A DNA stretch of 13,923 bases. Source: Planctomycetota bacterium (GTDB taxonomy: Bacteria > Planctomycetota > Planctomycetia > Planctomycetales > Planctomycetaceae). The DNA lies in assembly GCA_013151585.1 (NCBI GenBank), contig JAADHY010000463.1:1-13923 (forward strand), given 5' to 3'. This document shows positions 13,904 through 13,923 of this stretch, piece by piece. Position 1 is the stretch's first letter, and each line of letters opens with the position of its first letter. Under the pieces are notes generated by a model that saw only the letters and a program-made list of their open reading frames with translations, was not told where the DNA came from and ran no database searches. The position numbers and the translations under genes are program-made.

Positions 13904-13923
13904 ATGGAGAATTATCGCACATC
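13904..13923 (+). CDS. Possible first codons of an IS200/IS605-type tnpA, cut by the window edge
   Basis: From ATG 13904 the frame reads M-E-N-Y-R-T-S to the edge. This resembles the openings I know of IS200/IS605 TnpA proteins (M-x-x-Y-R-x-S followed by H-x-V-Y). Only seven residues are visible and other frames are also open here, so the call rests on that resemblance plus the hairpins just upstream. If right, an autonomous Y1-transposon sits directly beside a RAYT/REP island. Confidence 0.4.

Overview
The window looks like chromosomal DNA from a GC-rich member of the Planctomycetota (an inference). The reasons are secreted glycoside-hydrolase-like proteins with DUF4091/GH123-type architecture, a LamG-domain secreted protein, a RAYT transposase of a type I associate with planctomycetes (N-terminal 'WSTYGTWLPGDSRGW'), and intergenic spaces packed with short dispersed palindromes. 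There is no rRNA, tRNA or CRISPR array that I can see.

Layout. (1) Positions 1-4588 are a carbohydrate-oriented block. A minus-strand pair, made of a secreted (alpha/alpha)6-barrel protein and, 30 bp downstream, a gene that runs off the left edge, is divergent from a large plus-strand secreted protein with a GH123-like Asp-Glu pair. (2) Positions 4656-10183 are an efflux block. It holds a TetR regulator with a near-consensus promoter and a near-perfect palindromic operator lying over its own -10, then a 414-bp spacer full of hairpins, then an RND membrane-fusion protein and an RND inner-membrane pump whose genes overlap by ATGA. No outer-membrane factor gene is nearby. (3) Positions 10184-10758 are a second hairpin-rich spacer. 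(4) Positions 10759-11853 encode a compact ion-transporter (SLC13/ArsB/NhaD superfamily) membrane protein. It is convergent with, and overlaps by 28 bp, a minus-strand LamG-domain secreted protein whose C-terminal tail looks non-native. (5) Positions 12905-13923 are a mobile/repeat island: a RAYT (REP-associated tyrosine transposase) gene flanked on each side by two copies of a REP-pair (BIME-like) element in direct orientation. It is followed at the window edge by what looks like the left end and first codons of an IS200/IS605 tnpA.

The most distinctive structure is the RAYT island. Each of the four flanking elements contains two inverted copies of one bulged hairpin (consensus CSSASGCTAGCGCSTNSCG). 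A solo copy of the same hairpin lies about 8 kb away between tetR and the efflux genes, so the element appears to be dispersed. A second, unrelated hairpin family (GAGCAAGCG stems) brackets the adaptor/RND gene pair. RAYT/REP systems as such are known; what may be new is the specific bulged REP family, its doublet arrangement and its distribution.
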